64,000 nt of DNA from Spirosoma telluris (GCA_003259005.1 QLII01000002.1:1-64000); one strand, 5' to 3'; shown: positions 8,066 through 17,932, counted from the first letter of the stretch. Numbers and translations are program-made. Notes: a model not told the origin generated them from the sequence alone.

Positions 8066-10436
8066 ATGACACGTTTTTTATCATTCTTTTTTGCCCTTTT
8101 TCTGGGCCTACAGCCTGGGCTATGGGCTCAACAAATTACCTACGAAGGCGTCATTCTGGATGCCCAAACCCAGGAGCCCATTCCTGGTGTCAGTGTCCAG
8201 TTGATGGGAACATCTATGGGCACCAGCACGGATGTCTCGGGTCAGTTTCGGTTGGCTAACCAGGGTAGTCCAACGGGTTTGCTGGTCAGTTGTATTGGTT
8301 ACGGTAGTCAACAACTGGCCCTGTCGAACGGACGAATCAAGGTTGCCCTTTCCCCAAAGACGGAAGACCTCCAAATGGTTGTTGTTACCGCCAGTAGAGA
8401 GGCTCAGGCCCGAACCGATGCCCCGATTGCCATCGCGCGACTGTCCCCAACCCTACTGGCAGAAACGAAAGCGACTAACTTGGCGGAACTGATCAACAAA
8501 ACACCCGGTGTTTTCATGCCAAATCTGAATAATGAGCAGCACATGATGGGAATTCGTCAGCCCTTTGGCACAAGTGCTTATTTTCTCTATCTGGAAGATG
8601 GGGTGCCCATTCGCCCAATGGGGGTGTTTAACCACAATGCGCTTATCGAAGTTAATCAGTTTGCCATTAGCTCCATTGAAGTGGTCAAAGGTCCGACCTC
8701 TTCCCTCTATGGCCCGGAAGCGGTGGGGGAGCCATCAATTTTATAACCCATAAACCAACCGTCGTACCGGTAATTCGACTGGGTGTTCAGGGGGATGCGT
8801 GGGGCTATAAACGCGTGCAACTGGGAGCCGGGGCATGCTGTCCAAACGACTGGGCGTTTTTTTGGGTGGTTATTATGCGAAACAGATAGGGAGTTGGCAA
8901 ACCCGTAGTGATTTTGACAAGATCGCCTTAAATGGTCGAATCGATTACGAGTTGACGAAACGTACACACCTGATTGGCACATTAACCTACGCCTGCTTCA
9001 ATTCACAAACGGGAGGCAATGTCGATAGTCTGGCCTACTACAGCCGCCAGTATACAAGCACGACTGATTTTACGTATCGGAAGGTGTATGCCCTACGCTC
9101 ACGAATAACCCTGGAACACCGTTGGAACGACCATGCCGAAAGCTTCGCTACGGGATTTTATCGGGATAATTCGATTGAGCAAAATCCGAACTACAGCATC
9201 CGCTGGACCACTGGATCGGTGGCCGCAACGGGTGAAGTTAATAACAATTCATTTACGAGTTATGGCCTGATTGCCCAGCATAGCCAGCGTTTTTCCTGGC
9301 TGGCCAGTCGGTTGTTGGCAGGGCTAACGTACGATTACTCCCCAACGGACTACTATGCGTATCAAACATCGCTTCAGGCTCAGGTAAGACCCGATAAAAA
9401 ATCAGTCGAACGGTATGTTCAGGTGGCTGAATTACCAGACCACTTCTTAAGCCATTACGCGGCTACCATTCAAAATTCGGCTCTCTATGGTCAGTTTGAC
9501 GCGCAGCCTTTACCAAATCTACGGGTATCAATGGGTGCCCGTTTCGATCGGATGGCCTTTCGGTATACCAACTATCTTGATAAGACCAGTGGACTAAAAG
9601 AGTTCAGTCAGGTAACGCCCAAACTGGGGCTTACTTACGATCTGGGCCAGGGAAGGGGCCTGTATGCCAACGTCAGTCGGGGGTTTTCTCCTCCCGGCCT
9701 GACGGCTATATTTCGGCAAAACCCAAACGCTTCGGTAGGGTTTTCTCCCTTTTATTATAATTTGCAACCCGCCCGTTTCAATAACTATGAACTAGGGGGC
9801 TGGGCCTCCCTGGCTAATCGGAAAGTCTTTATCGACTGGGCTTTATACCAGATGAATGGGCAGAACGAACTGCTTAGCATTCGGCAACCCGATAATTCGA
9901 CGGATTACCAAAGTGCAGGCCGGACGCTTCACCGGGGTATCGAATACAGTTTGACGGTTAAACCCGCTGCCCAATGGTTTTTGCGGTTTGGGGGTACCAA
10001 TGCCATCCACCGGTTCATTAATTTTGCCATCAGTAATCGGTCAATTGACGGGGTACAAAACCTAAGTGGGTACGATATGCCCCAGGCACCCAACTGGATT
10101 ATGAATTCGGAAGTAACCTATAAACCCAGATGGGTTAAAGGGCTTCGAACCGCTATTGAATGGCAACGGGTCAGTCCCTGGTTCGAGAACCAGATTAACA
10201 CTGTCCGCTATACCGATCGAACCGACTTGGGATTGATGGGGATCAGCGTATTCAATGTACGGGCAGGTTATACCTGGAAAGGCATGGAGACCTATATCAA
10301 TATAATGAATGTGACGAATCAATTATACGCAACTACTGCAACCCGGGGTAATGCCTCGACAGACCGAACCGTATTTACGCCCGCAGCCCCACGAATGCTG
10401 GTTATTGGTATACAGTATCAGTGGAGCGGAAAATAG
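8066..10436 (+). pseudogene. TonB-dependent outer-membrane receptor, frameshifted
   Basis: About 790 aa after repair. A signal peptide ends near LQPGLWAQ. A carboxypeptidase-regulatory-like domain follows (VILDAQTQEPIPGVSVQLMG to SCIGYGSQQ). The plug domain (NLAELINKTPGVF, YFLYLEDGVPIRPMG, SSIEVVKGPTSSLYG) leads into a 22-strand-type barrel ending RMLVIGIQYQWSGK. Two breaks, at the G5 run near 8730 and at GGGG near 8831, shift the plug-to-barrel region. With one base changed in each, AVGGAINFITHKPTV and the following strand read through. Such receptors import siderophores, cobalamin or metals. The substrate cannot be told; copper is possible given the nos cluster. Confidence 0.85.
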
Positions 10437-10488
10437 GCATCAATAAATGAATGTTGTACTTATTTGGTTGGCAGTGAAATACTATTTC

Positions 10489-10527
10489 TAAAATGGGAAG
10501 TTGACTTTATGATAAATTCCCATTTTA
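10489..10527. terminator. Hairpin between converging genes
   Basis: An 11-bp perfect inverted repeat, TAAAATGGGAA at 10489-10499 and its complement at 10517-10527. It lies after the TonB receptor on the plus strand. Confidence 0.55.
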
Positions 10528-10539
10528 AAAATACAACAA

Positions 10540-10576
10540 AAAGCGTTCAAATAAAGGTATTTTAATTGAACGCTTT
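10540..10576. terminator. Second hairpin between converging genes
   Basis: An 11-bp perfect inverted repeat, AAAGCGTTCAA at 10540-10550 and its complement at 10566-10576, with a 15-nt loop. It can serve the minus-strand gene that ends at 10660. The rest of 10437-10659 is AT-rich without a gene. Confidence 0.5.
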
Positions 10577-10659
10577 AGTCTTTAATTTACTAATAATGAG
10601 CGCTTTATTAAATTGTAAGTGGTCGTAAAATTGTCCACGAAAACGTCCAATTAATTGAT

Positions 10660-11097
10660 CTACAAGTTTTTAATCGTCTCCACAATTTGGGCAATTTTTT
10701 CAACCTCCTCTTTACTCCACAACCGAGGATCTTTTTGCTTTCTATAAAAACTTGAAGGATCTGTGTCTAACTTCTTACAAACGAACGTGATGGTCAAATC
10801 AGCTTCCTTAATATAATCAGTTATTTCATTGGAAAGTTGATGACCTAATGTCTGAGTCTGCTCATATAGCTGTATCAGGATTTTGTCGTTAAGCAACTTG
10901 GCAAAGGCGGCAATTTCGTCAGCGGGAATATTCTGCGGGTAATTCAAGCGCTGGTAATACATATTCGCCGTTAAACCTAGCTCTTCTTTTAAGGCTTTAA
11001 GCGAAGAACTGGCTTTCACACGGTTCTTTAAAGTAGTGGCCAGCTCAGCTAATGCATCCTTGTAAGCTTTAAAGGCAGTTATTATTTTAGATTCCAT
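10660..11097 (-). CDS. Predicted DNA-binding protein with two HTH-like segments
   Basis: A 145-aa, mostly helical protein. Residues about 33-70 (SLKALKEELGLTANMYYQRL, PADEIAAFAKLL) and about 100-140 (TITFVCKKLDTDPSSFYRKQ, WSKEEVEKIAQIVETI) look like two tandem XRE-type folds. The second resembles the small HTH proteins at 13710 and 52366 on this replicon. It is probably a regulator of the minus-strand maintenance module. The family is not recognised with certainty. Confidence 0.5.
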   Translation of the reverse strand: MESKIITAFKAYKDALAELATTLKNRVKASSSLKALKEELGLTANMYYQRLNYPQNIPADEIAAFAKLLNDKILIQLYEQTQTLGHQLSNEITDYIKEADLTITFVCKKLDTDPSSFYRKQKDPRLWSKEEVEKIAQIVETIKNL

Positions 11098-11166
11098 CCA
11101 ATTCGTTGTTTAACCGCAAAGCTTCCGCCAAACCCTATTGGTATACCTGAGAATCGACCAGTTAAG

Positions 11167-11670
11167 TTAATTCTCATCGGATAGCGGTTTACCACACTCT
11201 ATATGAAAAGCGTAGTCTTCTTCGCTCAAATTTTGCCGCAGAAACTCGTCCATACCCAGATCGTGGCGCTCAAGAACGTAACGACGGAATGGATAGCTAT
11301 TTTTTGCTTTATCAAGCCCACCATCCTTTTCTGCTCTACGTAGTCCATCATGTGGCAAACCCGCCAGGTATTCTTCAAAATAAACCTCGAGCAACTCACG
11401 GGCCGACCTACTTTCTGTTTGTATGCGGTCCCCTACAGATGTACCGTCTGTTAGATTCATACGCTGTTCCAACCAATCTAACAAATCACCTGTAGTTTGT
11501 TCGCTTTTACTCCCCTTACCAAATACAGCTAGCTCTTTAACTTGGTTATGATAGGTGTAGGTCGCATTCCCGATTCGAAACATTCGTGCCATATAATCTC
11601 GCTGATCTTCGGGCAAGTTCGCTAGAACTTCAGCTTGTTGCTGATTGTATTTTTCGATTGGGTGTCGCAT
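11167..11670 (-). CDS. Hypothetical protein of the plasmid maintenance module
   Basis: A 167-aa, acidic, helical protein beginning MRHPIEKYNQQQAEVL, with no signal peptide or TM segment. I chose the ATG at 11668-11670 because the preceding gene stops at 11672, giving tight coupling. The sequence contains DLLDWLEQRMNLTDGTSVGD and a C-terminal segment rich in charged residues. I do not recognise a family. Together with the gene upstream it may be an operon of accessory plasmid functions. Confidence 0.5.
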   Translation of the reverse strand: MRHPIEKYNQQQAEVLANLPEDQRDYMARMFRIGNATYTYHNQVKELAVFGKGSKSEQTTGDLLDWLEQRMNLTDGTSVGDRIQTESRSARELLEVYFEEYLAGLPHDGLRRAEKDGGLDKAKNSYPFRRYVLERHDLGMDEFLRQNLSEEDYAFHIECGKPLSDEN

Positions 11671-11671
11671 G

Positions 11672-12451
11672 TTAAAACCTACCAAAATATGGAGTAAATA
11701 AACCCTTTTGGTAATCGTGGTTCAGTTTACCTACATTATCAAAACTATACGCTAAATCAGTTGCCTGATTTAATTCCAGAAACTTCCATGTTTCAGGCTC
11801 CCAACCGCCTAAATTACGACCGTCCTCCGCAATCAGGCTAATTCCATAGCTATTATCAGGCCGATCATAAACTTCATACACTAAGGCGTTTACCCCTTCT
11901 TCGCTTGGGTGAGTAATGGTTACCAGGTCACCCACCTGCCAAAATCGTAAAGACTGCACTTGCTCAACTCTAATCGGCTGCAACGCAATGCCCCTGCTTT
12001 TTTCCTCAACGGATTCTCTCAGCATTGACAAACTAATTTCCTCAACCTCTGACTCCATCCATTCCTGATCATTCTTTTCCCTTTCTAAGGCTACTTGTAA
12101 TCGATCCCGGCGATCAATAAGAAAATCCGTTATATCGATTTCTTTCTGAAACGGTGCTCCAGCGGGTTGCCAGTGACTGACAAACGTTTCCTTAAAGGAT
12201 TGATAGAGCACTTCTGCAACGTGCTGATTCTTGAAGATCTGAAGGCAAATTGCCAGGGCACTCTGCGCAGGCCCGGAGCCACTGTACCCCCAACTAAAGC
12301 CATCCGGGCTGTGATTTACTAGTTTCTGGCTTTCACCGGGCAAAATTTCGACGCCATCCACAAACAACCTTTGGTTCCCTCCATTGGTAATGACCCCATT
12401 GATAACAAAGGTCGTTTTCTCCAGATAAAAAACAGGTGCTTCCTTTTTCAT
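11672..12451 (-). CDS. DUF6166-like domain protein
   Basis: A 259-aa protein. Its N-terminal 80 residues (RLFVDGVEILPGESQKLVNH, FSWGYSGSGPAQSALAICL) match the pattern of the DUF6166 domain found on plasmids and phages of many bacteria, with its hallmark WGYxGSGPAQ. The middle is a coiled, charged region. The C-terminus (VGDLVTITHPSEEGVNALVY, ISLIAEDGRNLGGWEPETW) looks like a small beta barrel. Function is unknown. It is followed with almost no gap by the 11167-11670 gene. Confidence 0.55.
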   Translation of the reverse strand: MKKEAPVFYLEKTTFVINGVITNGGNQRLFVDGVEILPGESQKLVNHSPDGFSWGYSGSGPAQSALAICLQIFKNQHVAEVLYQSFKETFVSHWQPAGAPFQKEIDITDFLIDRRDRLQVALEREKNDQEWMESEVEEISLSMLRESVEEKSRGIALQPIRVEQVQSLRFWQVGDLVTITHPSEEGVNALVYEVYDRPDNSYGISLIAEDGRNLGGWEPETWKFLELNQATDLAYSFDNVGKLNHDYQKGLFTPYFGRF

Positions 12452-12544
12452 TCGTTTTTAGTCATTCCGGCGTAGCCGGACAATTTTACAAGTTTTTACG
12501 CACAAGCCCGCAAACCACGTGATTGCGAGCTTGTGCGTTGCTTC

Positions 12545-13492
12545 TTATTCCTGCTCAGCAGATTGCCAGTCCGTCAACGTAGGGGAAATAAATTGAACGG
12601 CTTTCTGCGCTTCCTTTGCGGCCCAAAAGATAAATTTCTTATCCTCTTTCAGGGGGCGTAACCACCCCTTCAGATAAGCCGCTGCATTATCTAACAGCTC
12701 CGGGGTTGCGATCCCGGTAAAGGTGGACAGAAACGATGCACCCAACTCCGCCACTAATTCTTCTTTGCTGTAGTTGGTCGATCCGTAGCGACAAAGCTGG
12801 GTAACCCCTTCCCGATTTAATCGGCTCGGATGGCCGGTTGCATGGGTCAATTCATGAAACAAAACTTTATAGTATTCAGCGGAAGAGGTGAACTGCTCCA
12901 GGTCTGGCATATTCACGTAATCAGCGGATGGTACGTAGTAAGCAGCGTTTTTATTCGAGTGACGGATAACCGGTGCCTGAGGCATGGCAGCGACCAGGTT
13001 TTCACAAACAGTAATGGTCTGATTCTCCTGATTAGCCAATTTAGGTTGAGGAATCACAAAGTCTATCCCTTCTACATCGCGAACATTAAAGACGTTATAG
13101 TACTTAATAAACGAGTTTTTCTTAGGTTCCTTCTTACCATCTCGGGTCACGGTCTCGGTTTTACTTTCCACTACATTCCAGTAAACGACGGGCAAACTTT
13201 TAGCCCCTGCCCGTATCTTACCGCCTTGCGCTTTGACCTGATTGAACGTACAGAAAAAAGGCACATCATACGGGGTCAATGCCAGCAGGAATAAATTAAT
13301 GCCCTGGTAGGTCGATTTGGTAAAATAGTTTTGTGGAGCGAGACCCGACGTTGACCACGTTTTGTTCCAGGGATTGACACCTTGTTCAATTTTTTCAATG
13401 AACAGATTGGTGATTTTTAGGTAGATGTCTACACTCTCTGACGCATTAGAAGTTGTTGCAACTGGCGATTTAGGGGTGAATTTCGCTTTCAT
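12545..13492 (-). CDS. ArdC-like antirestriction protein (ssDNA-binding domain plus zincin metallopeptidase)
   Basis: About 315 aa. The N-terminal ArdC domain (DIYLKITNLFIEKIEQGVNP, KSTYQGINLFLL, FCTFNQVKAQGGKIRAGAKS, PVVYWN) binds single-stranded DNA in known members. The C-terminal zincin-like domain has the zinc motif HELTH at about residue 212, then HPSRLNRE and the distal YSKEELVAELGASFL. Such proteins are thought to protect incoming conjugative DNA from restriction. I preferred the ATG at 13490-13492 to the upstream alternative start. It belongs to the plasmid establishment genes read away from the T4SS. Confidence 0.85.
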   Translation of the reverse strand: MKAKFTPKSPVATTSNASESVDIYLKITNLFIEKIEQGVNPWNKTWSTSGLAPQNYFTKSTYQGINLFLLALTPYDVPFFCTFNQVKAQGGKIRAGAKSLPVVYWNVVESKTETVTRDGKKEPKKNSFIKYYNVFNVRDVEGIDFVIPQPKLANQENQTITVCENLVAAMPQAPVIRHSNKNAAYYVPSADYVNMPDLEQFTSSAEYYKVLFHELTHATGHPSRLNREGVTQLCRYGSTNYSKEELVAELGASFLSTFTGIATPELLDNAAAYLKGWLRPLKEDKKFIFWAAKEAQKAVQFISPTLTDWQSAEQE

Positions 13493-13663
13493 AAGTATCA
13501 AGTATTTAGTCGTTTAACTGATTGATTATGAACTAAAGTTAATTATTTATTTCATATTTTACAACACTTAAAATGTCATTTTATAAAAATAATTAAACTA
13601 CCACCCCTTTTTTTCCCCGTCGTTCTTTTTGTTGTTTATCGGCTACTTTGTTCAATAAAAAAA

Positions 13664-13678
13664 CCCACGCTTAGTGGG
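13664..13678 (-). terminator. Hairpin terminator for the minus-strand primase/HTH genes
   Basis: CCCAC-GCTTA-GTGGG. On the minus strand the stem is followed by a run of seven T, which fits an intrinsic terminator 30 nt after the HTH gene stop at 13710. Confidence 0.65.
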
Positions 13679-13709
13679 CTTCCTAGTTTTAAATAAATCC
13701 TTCAGTTCG

Positions 13710-13949
13710 TTATCCAGGCTGATTCCTGGCTTGATAAAAATGGTTGTAAGTCAGCTCAAAGGCTTTGTAGGGTGATATTTTTAAGAAACTAGCTAATTTG
13801 GTTATTTCCTCAACGGACACATTTTTGCAACATACCTGGCGATTTTTATACCAGGTAGTGGCTTTCATATCCATGGATTCGGCCACTATTTTATGCTTTA
13901 GCCCTTTTCGATTTACGTAATGTACGATGGTCTCATTGGTGGTTTTCAT
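13710..13949 (-). CDS. Small HTH protein
   Basis: About 79 aa from ATG 13949 (a longer start at 13985 would overlap the primase gene). The core VNRKGLKHKIVAESMDMKAT, then SVEEITKLASFLKISPYKAF, looks like a XRE-type helix-turn-helix with an unusual Cys pair (QVCCKN) in the middle. It is likely a transcriptional regulator within the same transcript as the Toprim protein. Confidence 0.5.
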   Translation of the reverse strand: MKTTNETIVHYVNRKGLKHKIVAESMDMKATTWYKNRQVCCKNVSVEEITKLASFLKISPYKAFELTYNHFYQARNQPG

Positions 13950-13968
13950 GGAGCTTTGATTTAGGGCT

Positions 13969-16007
13969 TTACATTGACATTCCACGTTTAGACTCCTGTT
14001 GCTGACTGATATCCTGCTTAGTATCCTTTAAGTCGGCTCCATCCACATTTCCCTTACCCGCTCCTGTAGCGCTTGCGACTTCCTTGTTCATCGCCGTTTG
14101 CAGGTCTTTTCCTGAGGTACCTTCCCTGGTTAATTCTTCCTGGTCGTACTGTGATTCTTTACGCAGCTTTGTCTGGCCATTGGCTGCTATTTCAACCGTA
14201 TATTCCGTTTTAGCCACTGTATTGCCATCTCTATCGACTACTTTAATATCTCCTGCATTTGCTTTAGCAGCTGCCAGGCCTACTTTCTGTTGCCGATCCT
14301 GAATTTCCTGCTGTTTTTGCTGCTCCTCAACCCGTTTTCCAAATTCTGGAGTAGCAATTACCTTTTGGCTCTCCTGATCATAATGGGCTAATTCTACTTT
14401 TTGGGCACCCTCTAGTGTTTTGATTTCCATATAAGCGGATACCTGGGCTTGGGGCTTTTCCAGGGCTTTTTCGGCAACTGCCGCATAGGCGTCTATCTCT
14501 TTCTTATAGCGCCCGGCGATATACTCCCGGCCACTGGCTTCCTGGTAGGCAACGATGAACGGAGTTGCCCGTTTTAAATCTTCATTGTAGTCCTTTTCAA
14601 TGGGACGCTGAACTTGGACATAATTACTAAGACCACGTTCCTGAATCAACGTCTTTTCCACCCGAATTAGATTTTCCCGGTTGGCTGTAAATGCGATTTC
14701 CAGTTCAGAGGAACGCGAACCGTTTTGAATGATGGTGGCCTTGGCTTCTTTTTCAGCACCTTCCGGAATTGTTTTATTAATGGTCGTTGTAAACCGCTCC
14801 GCTAGTTCGGTGAGTCGCTGTTGGCCTTCCCGCTGATTCTGGTGGGCAAGCGTGATCAGCAAACGTCCATCCGTTCGTTCATGTACATTAAGTTGAGCAT
14901 GAATGGTTTCGCTTTCGGGTGATACGTTCAATCGACCTGCCAGGTTAATATTCTGTCTAATTCCCCCGGATCATTATCATTGGCTAGAATCAGTTTGTCA
15001 GCCTGGCTTTCTTTCACAAGTTTTTCAATGAGCACCGGTTGCTCCCTGGATATATTACCGGCGGTAGCGATATATAATCGTTTTTCATCGGCTGCGGGTG
15101 GGTTGAGCTGGTGATAGGATAGTGAATCAATCGGACTTTCGTGAATGACGACTGTGTTTACTGGTCGTTTATCATAATCTGTTCTGGATGACCATACCGC
15201 ATTTTCTTTCGACTGTTCGATACGGTTATACTCACTGTTTCGATTGATGGCCGCAATGACATGTTCTTCATTTCGCAAGGGGAACGATGTGTTCACGATT
15301 ATTCGGTCGGTAGCCCCTTCCGGTGCCTTATACCCATACGTATTGCGCAACGAATCTAAATAGTTGTCAGGCAGCTGACCCGTATCTTTTACGTGTCCCT
15401 GGATCGTTTTAAGCTGGTCAAAAAACGGTTTAGAATAGTATTTCTCCAGGCCAATCTCCTGGATTGCTTTTTTCTCAGCCTCCGGAATAGGAGTCAGTTT
15501 ACCTAATTGATTGACTCCCTTCTCCAAAAACTCTTTGTAGCTAAATTCCTTATTAAAAATTCGGTCCTTAAACTCCTCAGCATAGATCGTGGCTTTACTA
15601 ATGCCCCGACTTTCCAGATAGTCGGTCTCCGTGATCATTTGGAACTTGAAGTTATGCTGAAATGCCTGGTTATGTGAATGCGTATTCACGGGTTGCGACA
15701 CTAAACGCTCCTGCGACACATCCCCCACATAACGAGCTAATTTGTCATTAATTTCCTTCCAATCCGTTCCGTTTTTAATCCGCTCAAAGCTGATAACGTC
15801 TCCTTTCTCCCGGTCATGATTGGGTGTATAGAAGTAATCATGATCCTTACCCTTGTACACAACAATGGTATCCTGCGTCTCACCGAGAACCTTTTTATCC
15901 AGAACGGTTGCTGTGTTCGTTGATTTATCACGGTCTACCTCCCATCCCTGCCGCTGGGCATACTCGCTTAGGTCTATTCGCTTCTTATACTCATCAAAGG
16001 TCGTCAT
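13969..16007 (-). pseudogene. Toprim-domain primase-like mobilization protein, split by one frameshift
   Basis: Two reading frames, 14928-16007 and 13969-14931, join into one protein of about 679 aa. The first frame has a DUF3991-like N-terminus (DEYKKRIDLSEYAQRQGWEV), then a Toprim fold with VVIHESPIDSLSY and LILANDNDPG, where it goes out of frame. Adding one base in the CCCCC run at about 14957 gives NDNDPGGIRQNINLAGRLNV, the expected Toprim ending, and runs straight into the second frame. The C-terminal part is charged and Gln-rich, ending in a variable tail. Such proteins prime the transferred strand or the plasmid. The short overlap at 14928-14931 imitates translational coupling, but I think it is one gene. 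Confidence 0.72.
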
Positions 16008-16043
16008 AAGGCTTACTTAGGATTAATGTAGGAACATTTATTA

Positions 16044-16109
16044 ATGCTACTTTTTTCTACCACTTATCAAATAAAAAAATATTTTTATTATGACAGAAAA
16101 AAGTAGCAT
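16044..16109. repeat. 15-bp perfect inverted repeat in the divergent primase/T4SS promoter region
   Basis: Arms ATGCTACTTTTTTCT (16044-16058) and its exact complement (16095-16109). Between them is a 36-nt AT-rich loop that itself holds a smaller AATAAAAA/TTTTTATT repeat. It lies between the primase start (16007) and the first tra-region gene (16201). It may be an operator for both operons or part of an origin of transfer. Confidence 0.5.
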
Positions 16110-16200
16110 ACAATTCTAAGAAAGTTTTTGCTATACTTGCTAATGAATGGAGTAAAATTGCCTCAATTTTCAATTTGATTATATTAATACAATATTTAAT

Positions 16201-16848
16201 ATGATTATTATGATAATATTGAAGACTTACTGGCCTATCGCCTTGCTGACCACTGCAAGCGTTTTTTATTTTTTCTTTGGTATAAATTTCTTCCATAATC
16301 TTTATGATTTTTCAATTGGAAATCCTTACGATGAAACAGGTATTTACCTAGCAATTTTCTGGTTTACAGGCCTCTTCTGGATAGGTCTAAACCGCAAACA
16401 ACCAGATCACTTTACGGCAACTGGCCAGGGTGGTGGCCTGTACCAAATTACCGGCTTACGTGAAAAGCAGCTACTGCATGTCTCCGCGCTGTCCTACAAT
16501 GAAGGGAGTAAACGAGTGATTAACCGCTTTCAACCCGATAAAAATAACGAACCTGACCTAAGCAAGAAACCCCAGGCTTTGTCAAAGCAGGAACCAATAG
16601 CCACATCGATCACTGGCAAGTTCCAAAAGGACGGGGCAAAAAAAGAGGAACCACAGACTAATTCAAGCCCTAACGACGCTGGATCAACTGGAGTCAGTCA
16701 ATCCACGAAGGCCGTTGAATCCGGCCCGTTGGCAACCATCAATACGGCCCTGAAAGGGGTAAGTCAGTTTGACGAAGAGAAAGCGAAAAAACTTCGGGCC
16801 AGCCTAAAAAACTTTGGCCCTAAGCGAAAGGAGACGACTCAATCTTAA
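16201..16848 (+). CDS. Two-TM membrane protein, first gene of the T4SS operon
   Basis: A 215-aa protein. Two hydrophobic helices near the N-terminus (IALLTTASVFYFFFGINFF, GIYLAIFWFTGLFWIGL) are followed by a long hydrophilic, low-complexity tail rich in Lys, Gln and Ser. I do not recognise a family. Its place as the first gene of the transfer operon suggests an accessory membrane part of the conjugation machinery. Confidence 0.55.
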   Translation: MIIMIILKTYWPIALLTTASVFYFFFGINFFHNLYDFSIGNPYDETGIYLAIFWFTGLFWIGLNRKQPDHFTATGQGGGLYQITGLREKQLLHVSALSYNEGSKRVINRFQPDKNNEPDLSKKPQALSKQEPIATSITGKFQKDGAKKEEPQTNSSPNDAGSTGVSQSTKAVESGPLATINTALKGVSQFDEEKAKKLRASLKNFGPKRKETTQS

Positions 16849-16869
16849 TCCTAAAATTCACCTAAACGT

Positions 16870-17199
16870 ATGCTGCTCCATATTTTATTTCTAACGAGTG
16901 ATGGGCTAAAAAGCTGCCCCGTACCCAATCGATTCCTGTGTCAAGGCACCTATGAAAATGCGTTAAAAACACTGGGGAATGCGTTGCTCGACGACGTGTT
17001 CACACTCTTATGTATCGCCCTTTTCCTGTCAACCATCGGCCATTTAATCAGCTATAGTTCATCTAAAAGTTTAATCGCCTTAACCGCTTGCCTGTGGAAA
17101 GCAAAAAAGCCAATTCAGCCTTCACCAAAACCGAGTAATCCAGCTATAGTTACTGACAGTCAATCAAATACAAACTCCTTTCATTTTCTAAATCAATAG
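16870..17199 (+). CDS. Small membrane protein in the T4SS operon
   Basis: A 109-aa protein with a hydrophobic segment near residues 45-65 (VFTLLCIALFLSTIGHLI), two Cys near the N-terminus (KSCPVPNRFLCQG) and a Pro/Ser-rich tail. It is 21 nt after the previous gene and 24 nt before the pilin-like gene. Family not recognised. Confidence 0.45.
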   Translation: MLLHILFLTSDGLKSCPVPNRFLCQGTYENALKTLGNALLDDVFTLLCIALFLSTIGHLISYSSSKSLIALTACLWKAKKPIQPSPKPSNPAIVTDSQSNTNSFHFLNQ

Positions 17200-17223
17200 G
17201 TTCACCTCTAAACACAACATGTT

Positions 17224-17580
17224 ATGTTACTCTCAGAACAAAAAAGTGCTCAGTCTGTAACGCGATCAGTAGCCTTCTTTATCATCGCCTTTGGGCTAGT
17301 GATCCTGGGTCCCGAGGCTTATGCGCAATCCGGGATATCGGGGTCGGTAAAAAACATTGCCAAGATTATTCAAACGGCGGCCAATGCACTTTTTATCATA
17401 CTCATGGTCGTCGGCCTGATTCGGACTGTTGCGGGCTTCATTTCTAACTCACCCAATGCGGCTCGCAACTTATTGATGCTTGTCGTAGGGGCAATCCTCT
17501 GGTACGGCTTTAATACCATCGTAGAAGATATTACTTCATCTGTCGGCAGCAGTTCAACAGGTGGCTTTGAGCCTAGATAG
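17224..17580 (+). CDS. VirB2-like pilin, Bacteroidetes TraE/DUF4134 type
   Basis: A 118-aa protein. A signal peptide ends at EAYAQ. The mature protein has two hydrophobic helices (ALFIILMVVGLIRTVAGF and LLMLVVGAILWYGF), as in VirB2/DUF4134 subunits of Bacteroidetes T4SS. It is the expected first structural gene ahead of the VirB3- and VirB4-like genes and would form the pilus or membrane channel subunit. Confidence 0.75.
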   Translation: MLLSEQKSAQSVTRSVAFFIIAFGLVILGPEAYAQSGISGSVKNIAKIIQTAANALFIILMVVGLIRTVAGFISNSPNAARNLLMLVVGAILWYGFNTIVEDITSSVGSSSTGGFEPR

Positions 17581-17587
17581 ACTAGCG

Positions 17588-17932
17588 ATGGAAGTGCGAA
17601 AATCACTGGAACAAAAGACGCTAATTCTTGGCATAGAAATCCGCGATTTAGGCGTTACGCTGGCCTTATTTTTTGGCATCATGATTTTTATTAGCATCGT
17701 CCGCATGTTTATTCCCATTTCGGTCTGGTATAACATTGCGGGTATTGTGGCCATGGGCATTTACGTCGGCATTGTCCGCTATGGGCTAAAAAACAAGCAT
17801 CCTTCATACATCGTCAGTTTGCTTTCCTATCACTTTTTCCAACCCAAACGGATCTGGATGAAAAAGTTAAGTTTCATCGATAAACGCAACCAACGCCATG
17901 TTCAGCATCGACAACAATACGAAAACAGTTGA
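17588..17932 (+). CDS. VirB3-like inner-membrane protein, TraF/DUF4133 type
   Basis: About 114 aa from the ATG at 17588, which avoids overlap with the previous gene. Two TM helices (VTLALFFGIMIFISIVRMFI, YNIAGIVAMGIYVGIV) lead into a basic C-terminus with HPSYIVSLLSYHF, a pattern of VirB3-like proteins. It overlaps the VirB4 gene start by 35 nt, as is common in this operon type. Confidence 0.72.
   Translation: MEVRKSLEQKTLILGIEIRDLGVTLALFFGIMIFISIVRMFIPISVWYNIAGIVAMGIYVGIVRYGLKNKHPSYIVSLLSYHFFQPKRIWMKKLSFIDKRNQRHVQHRQQYENS

Noticed and set aside
14928..14931. Translational coupling between two separate primase-region genes
   Set aside because: A one-base correction joins both frames through a conserved Toprim ending, so a single gene is more likely.
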